A stretch of 64,000 nucleotides of DNA from Anaeramoeba flamelloides (lineage: Eukaryota > Metamonada > Anaeramoebidae), in assembly GCA_027625915.1 (NCBI GenBank), contig JANTQA010000026.1, positions 7,378,001 to 7,442,000 on the forward strand, in the 5' to 3' direction. Position 1 is the stretch's first letter. Every line of letters starts with the position of its first letter. The notes below the pieces were generated by a model. That model saw only the letters and a program-made list of their open reading frames with translations, made no database searches and had not been told where the DNA came from. Positions 34,084 to 49,200 of this stretch are shown in pieces. The position numbers were made by a program, and so were the translations under genes.

Positions 34084-34622
34084 CCATTATTTCTTATTGT
34101 TTACTATTATCTCAAATAGCCACCACGGTGTAATTTTAATTAAAAATCGGGCTTATGCTTCTTAGAACCACTAATTCTTTGAGGAAATCGTTTGGCCGAA
34201 TTGAATCTTTTTGACTATTATAAAAAATCGAACCTGAACGGAATTGGAACAAAATCCCTCTCAATTTATGGAGCGGATCCGATTTTTGCGAGAAATGACC
34301 AGCTCTCACTTGGTTCAACAATATCTCTAATTCAAATTAGGGATTCGGGCAAACAGGTGGACTTTTAGTAAGCACTCTTTAATGGAAAAAAAAAAAAAAA
34401 AACATTTAAAGTTTTTTCAAAATATACAAATTAAATTATAATCTCTCTATAACTTCTTCGGGATTCTTGAACAAAAAATCAAAAGAAAATTAAAAAAATC
34501 AAAATCAAAAAAAAATAATATAAAATTTCTTGAAGTAATATTAAAATTAATAAAAAAAAACAAGGAGATCCAAATCAATATAAAATAAAAATTAAAATCA
34601 TAAAAAAAAAAAAATTGTGGAT

Positions 34623-37600
34623 CTATTTTTGATTTACAATTTTAGTTTCATTAGTAAACCAACCAGAGAAGAATTTATCATAACTTAATTTTCTACTGAA
34701 AGAAGTAGCGATTAAATTCACAAATTTCCTTCTATTTTCAAAAGGCTCAACAAATGTACCTTTTCTCATTGATATTTCTTGGTGGATATTCATTGCTGTT
34801 ATTCTGATTAATCTTCCTAAGAGATTTCTAGAAATCAGGGATCCATTCATTAGAGGTCCCGAATAGCGTATTAAATCGTAATCGTCTTGTATTTCAATTT
34901 TGAACAAGCCTGTGTAATGCGGCCTAATGATAATGAAAACTTTATTATTTCCGCCTTCTATTGATTTGGCACTGAAATGCCTTTGGTCTTTACACCAGAC
35001 GATGACAACATAATTTTTATGAATTATATTCATCCTATCTTCCGGCTTTAATTTTTCCATTAAAGTTGAAACTTGGAAAATGATTTCATTTGAATAATTG
35101 GCATAATAAGGGGTAAATTGGCCAGTTTTTTGGGCATCTAATTTCCCTTTGTATCCGCTATGGATTGATAAATCGACAATCCAACCAATTTCTCTCAAGA
35201 ATTGATCAAAATTTTCATCTCCCTTTTCATTTTTGAAAATTACATCACCCTTATAAAATCTGTTCTGCCCCTCGTCAACGTATACCACACCGATTGTTTG
35301 TTGGATTCTTTCTGGACATTCGTCAAGAGTTTTCAGTGCTTCAAAGAATTGTTCGGACTGATTTAATAAAATTAAATACGAGTGATCAGATACCCTCATC
35401 ATACCAGTATTGGATAAAAGTAATCTTGAACTGTTGAATTTAAAATCGTTTTCTGTTAATTCTACCCGTTCAATTTTCGGCTGTGAAATATCCCATTGCG
35501 ATGATTCGTCTTGGATATATCTAAAGACAGATTCCATTCGATGCTGGACAGAAAGAACATGCTGAAGACAACTATAGCTTATTTCATCTTTTACACTCAA
35601 GCAATTTGAAAATTTTGGTCTGAAATCATATTTAACATTCAATTCATGCTTTTTTGTTTTGGGGATATTTTTTTTAATTGGATATAATGGTGGCCTTGGA
35701 ATGCCTTCCCATCCATGTAAATATTGTTCAGATTCTAATGGCGGCTTATAGCTCATGGGCAATGTTCTAAATTTAAATTGCCATGAATATCTTCCGGAAA
35801 TATCCCGAATAATTATATAAGTTACATATTCTATTTTTTATTTATGTTATTTGTTAATTAGTTATATTATTTTGATTTTAGAGTTATTTTAAATATGATA
35901 AAAAACAGTTTCGTTATTGTAAGTTTAATAGATTTAATTTTATGATTCTTAATTTATTCTTAAATGTATTTTTTTTTTTTTTTTTTTTTTTGTTTTTTGT
36001 TACTCCTCAAATTAAGGATCGAGTCATTAGGTTAGAAATAATTTTCTTGAAATGGAAAAAAAATTTTTTTGTAATTTTTATGAGTAACCAATACTCCCAA
36101 TCAAAAGCCAATCGGTCATGTGATCTACGATCGAACTCCAAAAATCAAGAATTGAAAAACAAGAGGACATTTTTATGAAAAAGTACCAAAGAAATACACT
36201 CAATTTCCATTTTGAATGGTTCTGAATTATATAATTTTGAAAAAAACTTTATTAGTTCCAAAGTGTCACTCTTTGGTGTTTTTTGGGATCTAATAGATTT
36301 TTTTTTTTCGTTTTTTTCATTTCTCATTTAAGTTACTTTTATTCTCTAGAATGTAACAATATCATTACTTTGTCAAATACAGAGGGTTACAAAATAACCA
36401 CAAATTAGATTAAATCAAATTAAATTTATTATACTTTAAGAAAATAATTTGTTTTAAAATGAAGAAATTTAACCATTTGGAAATTTAAAAAAAGAAACAA
36501 TTAGATTGATTTTTTTGCTAAATAAAAAGTTAATTTTTTGAAATTTGAAAAATTCTTTTCAAACATTTTTTTTGTTTAATGGATTTTTTGCCAATATGAG
36601 AATCTCTCCTATGGTTTGTTTTTTGTTTTTTGAATTTTATCAATCAAAAGAAGTTACAATTACACAATACTTTTTTTGGTATCAAGCGGCCTCTTGAGTA
36701 TCGAGAAAATTCACGATAAATGGCTAGAGCATTAAATATAAAAAATAAAAAGAATCTTTGAGAGGTTTTTTTTTTTATAAATATTCATAAGCCTAAGTTT
36801 TATTATGGATATATTACTTTGGCTATTTAAATTTAAATTTAATTTTTTTGTTTTGATTTTTTTTGATTTTTAATTTAATAAGTTTTTATTTCAATAATAG
36901 GATTCCTTGATTTTTCTGATTCGTTTGAATTTTTTTAATTCAGTTTTTTGTTCCCATATTTTTTTTAATATTCAAAATATTGTTTAAACATTAAATATTG
37001 TTTTGTATTTCATTAATAAAATACAAACCATTTGTTATAATACAAAAACATATTGGATCTACGATTAAAAAAAAAAAAAAAAAAGATAAAATAAAAAATT
37101 AGATAAATACCATTTTCTTCTTTAATTGGGACATCTACTGCTGTAAGTATTTGTTCATCATTTAAAAGAAAATATCTAACATGCTCTGAAAATTCTTCTT
37201 TTGACATCCCAGACATTTCAATTAATTTTTCTTCAGTTATCAAACTGGACATATTTGAAGGACCAAGTGTTAAGGGGAAATTTCCACAATGTCTAATAAT
37301 TCTTAATAAAACAGAATGTGCCTCGGCATTCACCTTATTAGATATGTGTACCTTTTGTTCTTTGCTTTTAACATTTTTGAAATCTTCGACACCAACTTCT
37401 TTAAATGCACTACCAATTGATTTTAATACACTTTCAAGTACATTTGGAAACATAAAAATCCATTGTGAATTAACGATAAAATCACAAATAGTATTTAGCA
37501 TTCCACAAACAACTAGATCGTATTCAAGTTGCTTTATTCTCGAGGGTGGATTTTGTAAGTATTCCATTAGAACTCTACTTAAACCAGTAACCACATTTGG

Positions 37601-40600
37601 TAATGATTGCTATTTTTGAGGGTTTTTTTTTTTTTGATTTTTTTGGAAAATAAATTTAATAAAAAAATGTTTTAGATTAATATACAGAGAAAAAAATAAT
37701 GAATATTAATTATTAATTAATTGATTGAATTATCTGTCTTACCTGTGAAACTTTATTAATTAATGGAATTAAGCAACTAATTGAACGAAGTGCATTTATA
37801 GCAGTTAAAAAAACATCTGTAGGGAACGATTCTTGGGCTTTTGAAGGTTGGCAAATAAATTTTTGAATTGTTAATAATATTAAGGGAATAATTGTACTTT
37901 GTTTTTGAATTGTTTCGAAAAGTAAAGAAATCATTAAATTTAAATAAATTTTTGCATTTTTGGAAGAAATTTCATGAGCAAAACCTTTAATAATGGAAGT
38001 ACGGAGATGGGTAATAAATTTGAAATTTTTAACATTATCTTTTGAATAACCTTCAATCAATGGGATTTCTAATGGATCGAAATAATTTGGTAAGCAAATT
38101 AAGGTTTTGATGATTTTAATTGAAGATTTCCTTAGTTCTTCATTTGAGATGGTGGCAGTAAATGTTGTTTGATCCTATGTAAATCGATGAAATAATATCA
38201 AAGTAATTTTAGTATTGATTTATTTGATAAAAAAAAAAGAGAGAAATATAGAATCCAAATATAATTATAATTTTTAGAGAATTGATTTAATGGGTTTAAA
38301 AAAAATTGGAAATTTATTCATTATTTTTTTTTCTTTCTTTTTTTAAAATTTTTTTTTTTTTAAATGAGAGAACCATTTTAAAAAAACGTGATTACGTCAA
38401 GTTTTAAAAAGTAATTTAAAATAATTTACAATCTAAAATGAAACAATTCACAGAACACTTTTTTAAAACTTATTTCTTTCATTTGTTTGAAAAATTTATT
38501 AAAATTAGGTTTTATTATTTGTTTTTTTTTTATATTTTTTTTTGTAAATAATAGAAAAAATAAATATATAAATTAAAAAAGTATTACGTTAGTTAATATT
38601 TTATTAATAATTTTCAAATAATATGGGATTAATATATATAAACCTTCCAAATTTGTTGTAAAAATATTCTCAGTATTTTGTAAGATTGCACCAATTGAGC
38701 TTCCAAAATCAATTTCGTTCTCAAATGCTAAAATGATTGACATAAAAAATTCATTTATATAATCATCTAAAAATGGTCTTTTTTGATGAGCACAAAATAT
38801 ATTACAAAGAATTTTATATGCAACAGCAGTCCCTTTTTCAAAACTTGATCGATTTTTTTCGACTGCTTCAAAGATCCATTTTCCAAACATTTTTAAAATG
38901 GAATTACCATCGGGTGGATCACGAAGTATTAAGCTAGATTCTGCTTTTTTAAATTCATTTCTTATTCCGACATTTAATAATAAATCTACAACATCAGACA
39001 ATCCGTTCATTGCCAAGTAAAATAATTCTGGGGAAGTTATTGAATTGGGGTTTTCTAAAATATCTTTTGTTATTTATTTATTTTTATTTTATGTTGTTTA
39101 TTTTATTTGTTTTGTTCAATTAGATTTGTTTAATTAGTAAAAAGTTCAAAATGGAAAATTTATAAGAAAAAAAATTTGTTATTTGTTTAAGGATGGATTT
39201 ATTGTTCTCTGCTCTTTGAAAAAGAATGGAATTTAAATTAATAAATTGAGAAAATTTAATTTGTTTAAAAGTCAAAATATTTGATTTTTCATGTCATAAA
39301 AATTTGTAATAAATTATTATTAATTCATAAATTATTTATTATCAGGAAAAATCATAATAAACTGAGACTGATTGAAAATTCAAATAAAATTAAAGTTAGT
39401 GATTGAAAATTATTTGTGGATGTTTCTTGTATAACTATTTCAAGATCCAAAAAATGTTATTTATCACCATTTATTTATTCTTAATAATATTACAATTTGG
39501 TTAATTTGCATGCCATTAATTAATATCAATAGATATAAAAAGTTACTGATCACGATTTTATATGATATTTTTTTGATGTGAAAATTGATATTTTTTTCTT
39601 CTTTTTGATCCAAAAAATAGTTTCCCAAGATCTTCAATCTTGAGAAATTTTAGAATAAATAGAAAACCTACTTTGTATCCTTTTAATGTTTTCAAAATAG
39701 AAAATCAATCTATTTTCATGGTATTAAATGCAAAACCTCCCACTTAAATGGGAAATCGTGAATCCCAATTCTTTTAAGACAATTACGTCCTACCTGTATA
39801 TAATTGTTTTTTTTTTCGATGTTTGTAAGTTTTTTAGTTTGCATTTTTTCACATTCCAGAAACGAAAAGTATGATTTCAAAAGAATTTTAGAACTTTTTC
39901 AAAAAATAAAAAAATAAAACAACGAATGAAACAAAAAAACAAGTAAAAAATTCGAAAAAACGTGATTTTATAAGTGTTTCGTGATTTTAAAACGAAAAGT
40001 TGTACTAGATGCGATATATATTAAAATATCAAAAATAACTATTCCAAAATCAAATAAAAAAAGAAAAAGTGATTTTGATCAACTAATCCATTGCAAAAAT
40101 ATAAAAGTAATTTAGGATGTTTTTGTTGAAAATTATAAGGTTGAATTTCAAAACATTGAAGAAAAGGATTTTTTTTTGATTTTTATTTTTTGGTTCTACT
40201 TTAAAAACTCACTAACCAAGCCCTTAGAAATACACACACCTAAGAATACACTAATTCAATTTGTTTCATTATTTTTTTAATTACTTTTTATTCTTTGGAT
40301 TTTGTTTTAAAATTTAAAGAATTATGGAATTCAAAAGAATTTTTGATTTTGAATTAATCTCAAAATTACTGTCACAACTAAAAACATTCATTTGGTTTCG
40401 TAATAGGAATAAAAAAATTTTTATGGATGCTAACAAAATTTGAAAATAACTTTGTATTTTACCATAGCAAAATCTAGATCATGAAAAAAATCTGAAAGAA
40501 CTTTAAAATTTGTTTAAATATTCATCATTTTGTTTTTTATTTCTCAATTAAATTTGTTCTAAAAAAAAAAATAATCCAATAATCTCTCATTGTTTCTTTA

Positions 40601-43236
40601 ATCAATTCTATAGGATTTAAAATATTTTACTTATAGGTTATACAAATAAGCTATTTTTCAAAAATTTTTACTCACTTTATAATGTTAATGGAAGTTGTTT
40701 TGAGGAGATTTCTCCCAGTATTCTTATCAAAACAATATTTTCAAATTTTTAGATCTAAATAATTTTTTCTAATTTTTAAAATTTTTGGTTTTTCCTTTCT
40801 TTTTCTTTTTCTTTTTTTTTGAAAAATTTTTCTTTTTTTTTTTTTTTTAAAAAAGATCAAATTGGAAAAAAAAAAAGATCTTCGAAAAGACCACTAATCA
40901 CTAAGAAAATTGAGACTATGTGATGTCTTTTAAAATGAATTTAATTATTAGGAAAAAATCTCGTTGTTAACTTTTTTTCAGTTGAAGATTCAGTAATAAA
41001 AAATTCGTAATGCTAATTTCAAAAATTGTGACTCACTTTTTTTTAGTTTTTGATTTTGATTTTTTTAATTTTTCAAATATCAGATTTTTATGTATTTAGA
41101 ATGATTTAAACGTGAATCACAAACCAGATTTAATTATTAGTTGTTATTGAATACTAAAGGATATATTTTTTTTCAAATTTATTTTTTCAGGTGAATCACA
41201 ATTTTTGAAATGGGGTTTCGATTTGATAATTTAAATTGTAAATTATCATTTATTTATTTAAAGATATTTTTGTATATTTTGTAGTTTTTTTATCATTAAA
41301 ATAATCTATCCTTTTTCAAAAATTTCTAAAAAGATACCATAAAAAGTTTTAACAACACCAATATAACAATTTGATGTAAAATAATCTATATTTTGTTTTT
41401 TAAAAATTTTCTTGAATTGAAGAATACAAATTATAAAAATAAAAATAAAAATTAAAATTTTTTAGCAGATACATACATAGAATTTTTTCCCAAGCAAATA
41501 CAACATTTTCATTTGGAAGATCGATCAAAGAAGGTTGAAACATTTTATCAGAAACCGGTCTAATTTTTTATTTATTATTTGTTTTTTATTTTTTATTAAA
41601 TTAATGTAAACACAAAATTGGTAATATTATAGATTAATAAAATAATGAATTTAAAAGAAAAAAATTAAGAAATAATAATAGCTTTATTTGTTTTTTCTGG
41701 ATTAACTAAATAAACAAAGAATGAATGTGGTTAAATAAATTAAGCAAAAACAAAATAAGTTTCGTATATGAATTTTTTATCATTAAAATAATATTGTTAA
41801 ATTGGTGTTTTTTTTTTCCATTTCATTTTTTATAAATTTTGAATAATTCAATAAAATCAAATAAATTCTTTTTTTTTGAGCAAATTGATTTATATTGATT
41901 TAAGGATGGATGTTCTTAATGAATTCTCCATATACACCACAAATACTACCCTTTTTGTTTTGGTTAAGATTCTTAAGATCCTTTATTAAAGATTAAAAAA
42001 AAAATTATTTTTAACAAAAAATGGTGTTTTTTTTGCTTTTTATTTTTTTGGTTCTTTTGTAAATAACCGCTAAATACAGAGAATTAGTGAAGAGTAGTAT
42101 TGATTTATGGGTAAATTAATCAATTTTACTGATTTATAAGTACTTTTGTACTAATAACTGACCTAAATAAAAAGCTAATTTAATTAGTATCTTCTTAGGT
42201 GTGTGCATTTATAAGGGCTTGGTTAGCGAGGATTTAAAGTAGAACCAAAAAAATAAAAAGCAAAAAAAACACCATTTTTTGTTAAAAATAATTTTTTTTT
42301 TAATCTTTAATAAAGGATCTTAAGAATCTTAATCAAAACGAAAAAGGGTAGTGTTTGTGGTGGATATAAAGAATTCATTTAGAAAGTCCATCCTCAACAA
42401 AATAATTTATATGAAAAAAAAAAAAAAAAAAAAAAACATAAATTAAGTGAATGAAAAAAAATATAGAGACAAAACCAAACAGATATTTTCTGAAAGGTTT
42501 AAGAATATAGTGCTTCAATATAAAATAAAAATTTTTGAATTCTTGTTTTCTCAAAGAAAAAATAATGAAAATGAGAAATGTAATTTCAAAAATATATTTA
42601 TACAACTTTTTTTTAATTTTGAATTATTCTAAACTCTTTTTGAGATATAAAAAGTATTCAATTAAATAATAGTATGTGGATATTAGGTATATTTATAATC
42701 TAATTTCCCAGAATATTAAATATTACGAAAGAAATTTACTAGATTTAATAATTAATATTTTCAAAAATTTGAAAAAGAGTTTATATATTTGCAATTAATA
42801 TATGATTTCAAACGTTGTATTTGTTGGAAATATATTTTCGAAAAAAAAGTTTTCCAATCAAGAGAATTCAAATTCGAATTCAGATTTAGAATAACAACAA
42901 ATTATATATCTCAATATTACTTTAGATCTTAATATTTTACTTTTTTTGGGTGTAAATTTTTTAAATATGAAAATAAAATATAAAAAATAAAAAACAGTAC
43001 GCCAATTGTCTAAAATGATATATAAACTATTTTTCAAAAATTTTGACTCACTTTATAATGTTAATGGGAGTTGTTTTGAGGGTTTGTTCCAGTATTCTTT
43101 ACAAAAAATATTTTCAAATTTTTGGATCAGAATCATTTTTTCTAATTTTGCTAATTTGAGTTTTTGCCTTTTCAAATTTTTGTTTTTCTTTTATTTAAAA
43201 TTTTAGTTTTCTTTTGTTTTTCTTTTTCTTTTTTTT

Positions 43237-43268
<32 letters not shown>

Positions 43269-46200
43269 TTCTTGCAAAAGATCAAATTGGAAAAAAAAAA
43301 ATATCTTCGAAAAGACAAATAATCACTAAAAAAATTGAGACTATGTAAAGTCTTTGAAAATGGATTTAATTATTCATAAAAAATCTTGTTGTTCAACTTT
43401 TTTTCAGTGTAAGTCCAGTAATAAAAAATCCGTAATGCTCATTTCAAAAATTGTGACTCACTTTTTTTTTAGTTTTTGGTTTTATTTTTTTTAATTTTTA
43501 CTAAATATCAGGTTTTTAAAGATTTAGAATGTCTTAAAAGTGAATTACAAATCATATTTAGTTATTAATTGTTCTTGAATACCTAAGGATAATTTTTTTT
43601 TTTCAATTTATTATTTCAGGTGAGTCACAATTTTTGAAAAAGAGTTTAGTAAAATAAAATTAAGATTGCAGCTTGTACAAAATTTGAAGAAGCTATATTA
43701 TAAATATATAGATAAATAATTTCCAAAAAAGCAGGGTATATTTATGATAAAATATCTTTTATTCAACTTCGTCATAATAAAACTATTTAAATATCTAAAA
43801 AAATTTATACACCATTTATTTATTCTTAATAATAATACAATTTGGTTAATTTGTATGAAATTACATTAATTAAAAGATACGAAAGTTGATGATCTCAATT
43901 TTATATGATATTTTTCAAGGTGAGAAAATTAGTGATTATTTTTTTTTCTTTTTGATCATAAAAATTGTTTTCCAAAGAGAGGTTTAATCTTGAAGGATTT
44001 CAAATAGAAGAGAAAACATATAACTGAATTTTATTGTTTAAAAAATACATTTGTTTCCACATCGTATTGTCCTTTTTTTTATTGAATTTCATGTATATTG
44101 TTTTCTCCAAATAAAAGTAGAGAATTTTTTTTTCGTTTTTTGGAAAAATTTAAATTAACATATTTTGAAATAAATACAATCGATGTTGGTTCGAATCAGT
44201 ATAATTATTCATCTTAAATTTGTTATTACCAGTTAATGAATAACTCTACTTACAAAGAGAATTTTATATGATATGTAAAAAAAAAAATTGACCCACTTTT
44301 TTGAAAATACCTTATATAATATGGTATCATTAAATTGTATTTGGATCTTTTGAAATTGTATAAATAAAACTAAACATGATTTTTGAAAAATTATATTTCA
44401 CTTGTAAATGTAGTTCAGTTTAAAGTCCATTTTAATACTCTTTTCATTTTTTTTTATATTTTGACCATGAACCCCTTTTATCTTTTAATTCAAAGATTAA
44501 TTAATTTCCCAAAAAAAATCCCAACATTTTATGGGTTGGATGAAATAAAGAATGTTTTTTGTGTCTGTAAAATATTTAAAATCTTTCTTATCACGACAAT
44601 TATTTTACTATTAATATCTAAAAATTCTTTCTTGTAATTGTTTTATTTATTATCAATTTGAATCCAATTTTTTGATTAATTAAATGATTATTATTTTTGT
44701 TAAAAGAAAAGTTTTTTTAGTTAGCATTTACAATTCTTATTTCTTCAAATAATAGATCTATTGAAAAAATTTAAGATATTTTTAATTCATTTAAATATTT
44801 GAAATAGAGCAAAATAATGATTTTTTAACTTGCTTATTTGCATTTGATTGTATAATAATTGGTATTTAAAAATGTAATTTATATTTTGGTGTGTTAATAT
44901 TGTTTGATATACAGTAAAAGAATTTTTTTTTTTTTTTAATTAAAAATAAATAAAAAACATACAAAGCAATTGTAGTTGTAATAGTCCCTTCAAATTCACC
45001 ATACAATATCCCAAGGACTCTATTTGATAATCCAAAAATTGTTGCGCACCATTGTAAAATTGTTTCTTTTCGATGTGACCAACAATGTGCAAGTGATTTT
45101 AATAAATTCCACATTTTAATATCTTTAATTTCAGAAATTAACCATAAATCAAATAATAACTAAAAAAAAAAAAGTGATATAAATAAAAAGAAAAATTAGA
45201 AAATTTTATTATTAGAAATGAACTCAAAATGAAATATTTTATGACTTGTTAAATTTTCTTATACTTTGATACCAATTCATTATCGAGATATAAAAGTTAT
45301 TTCCGAAAAAGAAGGGTAAATTTTTGATAAAATATCTTTTATTCAACTTCGTCATAATGAAAATAGTTAAATATTAAAAAAATGATTATTCACCATTTTT
45401 TGGATTCTTCATAATAATACAATTTGTTTATTTTGTATGCCATTAATTAATTAAAAGATATTAAAAGTTACTGATCACGATTTTATCTGATATTTTTCAA
45501 GATGTGAAAATTGGCAGATATTTTTTTTTTCTTTTTGATCATAAAAATTGAATTTTTAAAAGAGATTCAATCTTGAAGGATTTTGAATAGAAGGGAAAAA
45601 ACTTATAAACTAGAATTTTATTGTTTAAAAAATACGTTTGTTTCCTCATCGTATTGTACTTTTTTTATTGAAATTGGTTTATATTGTTTTCTTTTATAAA
45701 AAAATTTTAATATTTTTTTATTTTTTCGAAAGGTTCTTTAATTAACATATTTTGAAATAAATAAAATAGATACTGGTTCAATTAGTAGTAATATTTCTCT
45801 TAATTCTATATTACCAATTTTCGAATCAGAATATTTCAAAAGAAAATATTATTTTGAAATGATAAAAAAAAATTCTCCGCTTTTTCGGAACTACATTATA
45901 TATTTAGTATCACAATTAACAATCATTTCATATTATTTAACTAAAAATAATTGGTTTAATGTCTTGCATATTTGATAAATAATTTTTTTTTTATTCTAAG
46001 AAATTCTTTTCTTTTAGAAAAAAATAAATATTAAGGAATATTCAGATTTTAATTTCTGTGAATATTACTTTGAAGACTAAAAAAAATATTTATTGACCTC
46101 AAAGAATCTTGTTTCAAGAGCTCTTGTAAAATTTTAATATTTAGGTTTTTTTTCTAAATTTTGTCTGTAGTGAGTAAAACCATTTTTATACTAACCAAAT

Positions 46201-49200
46201 TTAAAATTTGCTTAAAAATATTCGAAAATGAAAATTTCCTTGCTACCTGATTCTATCCAATTTTCCTGCTGTATAGTTCTTCCTATTTATTTTTAATCTT
46301 CATAAAGTTTTCATTCAGGTGTATAAATATACTTGGTAATAATTTGGATAGAACCTAGTAATCTCAAAACAAAAATAAAATCTTAATCAAAATTAAATTT
46401 GCCTTTTTTTTGTTCAACAATTCATTTAAAATTTTAGATCAAGAAATATTATCATTTAAATCCTCAAAAATTTGAATATTTTAACTTTCCTTTAATTGGC
46501 ATTCTTTGAAACCATTTTTTCTAGATCCAACATTGAATTTGAGTTCTCACCGAACCTCAAATATAAATAGTCTTAAAAAAACATTTGTGATAAAAATTAG
46601 ATTTATAAGAGTTTCTCTTCGGGATTCAAAAAATATTTCATTGTGATCAATACTAATTTAAATGAGCTCGAAATTATCAGAGAATTTTTAATTCAATCGG
46701 TTGATATAAATGAATTTTATTTGTAATTTTTAATAAATCTACCAATAACTTTTCTTGTGATGGTCATTTCAAAAATATGCGTACTTTTTTTTTTATTTTT
46801 TCACTTTTATTAGATTTTGTTGTATGTTGAGAAATAATAGATGCTTTGGTGAATTGGAAATATAAAAAAATCTATTCATAAGAAAAGAAATAAATCTATA
46901 ATAATCGTTATGTTCTAAACAGCTCTAAAACTTTGGAAATCCTACTTTTGAAATAGAGTTTAGTATTCACATGATAAATTTCAAATAATAATTTACAAAT
47001 GCGTGATTTAGATATTCAATTTTTATAGTTTTTTTGTTTTCCATTTTTCAATTTATTACGAAATATAAAACCATTTCAAATTATATAAATCCATTGCATT
47101 AAAATAATCAATTAATATTTTTCTTCTTTTATGTAATTTTTGAGATCACCTTTTACAAGACTTTATTAAAAAGTTTTTGTTGAATTTGTGAAAACCTTCA
47201 ATTAACTAATTTCTTTCAGTAATATGAATTTGAAATCATCAAGTCAGATAAATTATAATTTTAAAAAATAATCAATAAGTAAAAGGCTTGTGTTTGACAT
47301 AAAAAAAATTCAAGAAAATAGTATCAATAATTTCTCATCAAAATTCTAATATATGTCTTTCGCTACAATTTCGGTATTTTTTATTTTTTCTAATTTCCAG
47401 TAATCGACACCAAAAATAATATTGGCTAGTATGTTATTATTAAAAATTGAATGGGAATTGTTGATCAATAAACTAATAAAAAAAAATTCAAAGATAATAA
47501 ACTATGAAATTTTTTGCTTATTGTTGAAAACATATAATTAAAAATCAATTAATTTGGAATTGAATGAAGTGTTACTAATTGAAAATTGAATTTAACAAGG
47601 TTAAAAAAGTTTAGATACTCTGTTTTTTGATCATAAGAGATTGATACAAAATAGATTTGTAATGAAAAAACTAAATGTCTTGAAATACTACAATTGTTCG
47701 AAAAATACGAAGGTATATTATTTTTTGGAATAATTTTTTTGGAAAACAACCATTACAATTTCAAATTCTAAAGAGTAAAACATTATTTCGTTTAGAGTAA
47801 GACTGGAAAACAGGATTTAATTGCTTTTTTTTTGAAGTGAAATTTTCTATTAAAAAATTAAAACTTTGATAGACATCGGGGATTTGGTACTCATTTTCAT
47901 TAATGAGATTTACTTTTTGGGATTATTTATTCCCAGGTTGGTTTTAAAAATTACAAATACACATTGGAAATAAAAACATTTGTAACTTGAATGATTGGTA
48001 GAAGTTATATTTTATCTTTTTTTGGTTGAAGAAAATAACAAAAAAGAGAAATTTATTTTCTGAACTCATGGAAGGCTTAGTTTAATTTCAATTTTGGTTT
48101 AAAAATTGTTATATTTTGGTGGTGTGTGTTACACTCGGTACAGAAAAAAAGGTTTAGTATTTTTTCAAGAAAAAAAATTTAAATTAAAATTCAATTTTTA
48201 CAAAAAATAAAATGGTTTTCTTTATTTATTTGGATTTTGGAAGAAAACAAGCAACTTCTCCCTCTTTTGGACTGGTCTTTAAATTAATTTGATTTGAGTA
48301 ACTAATTTATAATAAAATGTTGAAAATAGTGTTGTCCAAATAATGCGTGTCGAAAAGTTTAATCCGCGTTTCCAAATAAAAAGCGTGTTTTTTTGTTATA
48401 GAAGAACTAAACATTAACCGATCAAAGAAACTGATAATAAACCCAAAGTAAATATGTGACTGGTTTCTTAAAGTTCTATTATTTTAAAAATGAAAAATTC
48501 TAAAAATAAAGGATTAAATTGCAAAACTTATCTCAAGAAAAAAGAGTTAATTTTTGAGAAAATTTTTATCTATTATAAAATAATTTAATTCAAAAAAACA
48601 GTGAATATTGAGAAAATTATAAACAAATTGCATTCCTAATTTAAAATTTACTTAAAATATCAAGACGTTTACCTTCAAAATTGATTTGAACGTAGGTATA
48701 CTACTGTGGTGAATTGGATGTTCCATTGGGACTATAAGAAAAAAAAGCACTGATTATATTTTGAAACACTGATTAAAGTCGTTGGGCACGTATTATTTTG
48801 ATCACTGTATTTTTATTTTTTTTTCAATTTTGAGCAAAAGATTCTGGGGGTTTGTTTTCCCAAAATAGTGAAGCAAGAGTTGGTTTTAACAATATTCTAA
48901 TCAAATTTAGATGTTGATATTCATTAAAACAAATTCTTTAAAAAAAAAACATTACCACCAAATATTAAGATATATAAATGAAATGGAAAAATTTTTGATC
49001 TCGTTTTTGTTTGTATTTCTGCAACTCAATTGTTAACTTTATGACTACTACAAATTTTTGATCAACCACAATAACATTTTTCTGAAATTTTTATTTTGGC
49101 TGATTGGACAATATAAAAAAACAAAACTGAAAATTTTTTCTTATTTAACATTTAAATTGTGTAAAAGGGATTAGAAAAAAGAATTGACAAAAAAAGAAAA

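Larger units (their letters stand above)
31868..34622. other. Intergenic region between RALGAPB 3' end and DGAT1-like 5' end
   Basis: Both neighbours are on the minus strand, so this holds the DGAT1-like promoter and the RALGAPB 3' UTR. It contains a TA-flanked element (33167-33865), a stray terminal-repeat-like end near 33060-33090 (CTCTTTGACTAGAAATTAG, also seen near 60820), and a more GC-rich patch at 34011-34335 with a tRNA-like hairpin. No gene is seen. Confidence 0.6.
39064..41476. other. RALGAPB intron 5 (2.4 kb)
   Basis: It contains a diverged third copy of the intron 3/4 direct repeat (about 39440-39700), a fragment of the 41903-42394 foldback element (about 40165-40262) and the first copy of a 600-bp duplicated segment (about 40640-41217) that ends in a Tc1/mariner-type MITE. 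No coding sequence is seen. Confidence 0.75.
41560..44962. other. RALGAPB intron 4 (3.4 kb)
   Basis: The minus-strand donor is TT/GTATGT and the acceptor AAATTAG. Contents from low to high coordinate: the foldback element 41903-42394, long T-runs near 43215-43270, duplicated segment copy B (43010-43646) and direct-repeat copy A (43690-44360). Apparent short frames near 42375-42632 and 44383-44637 show no family resemblance. Confidence 0.75.

Noticed and set aside
44383-44637. 84-residue frame in RALGAPB intron 4
   Set aside because: It is hydrophobic translation of AT-rich DNA overlapping the end of a repeat copy, with no conserved motif.
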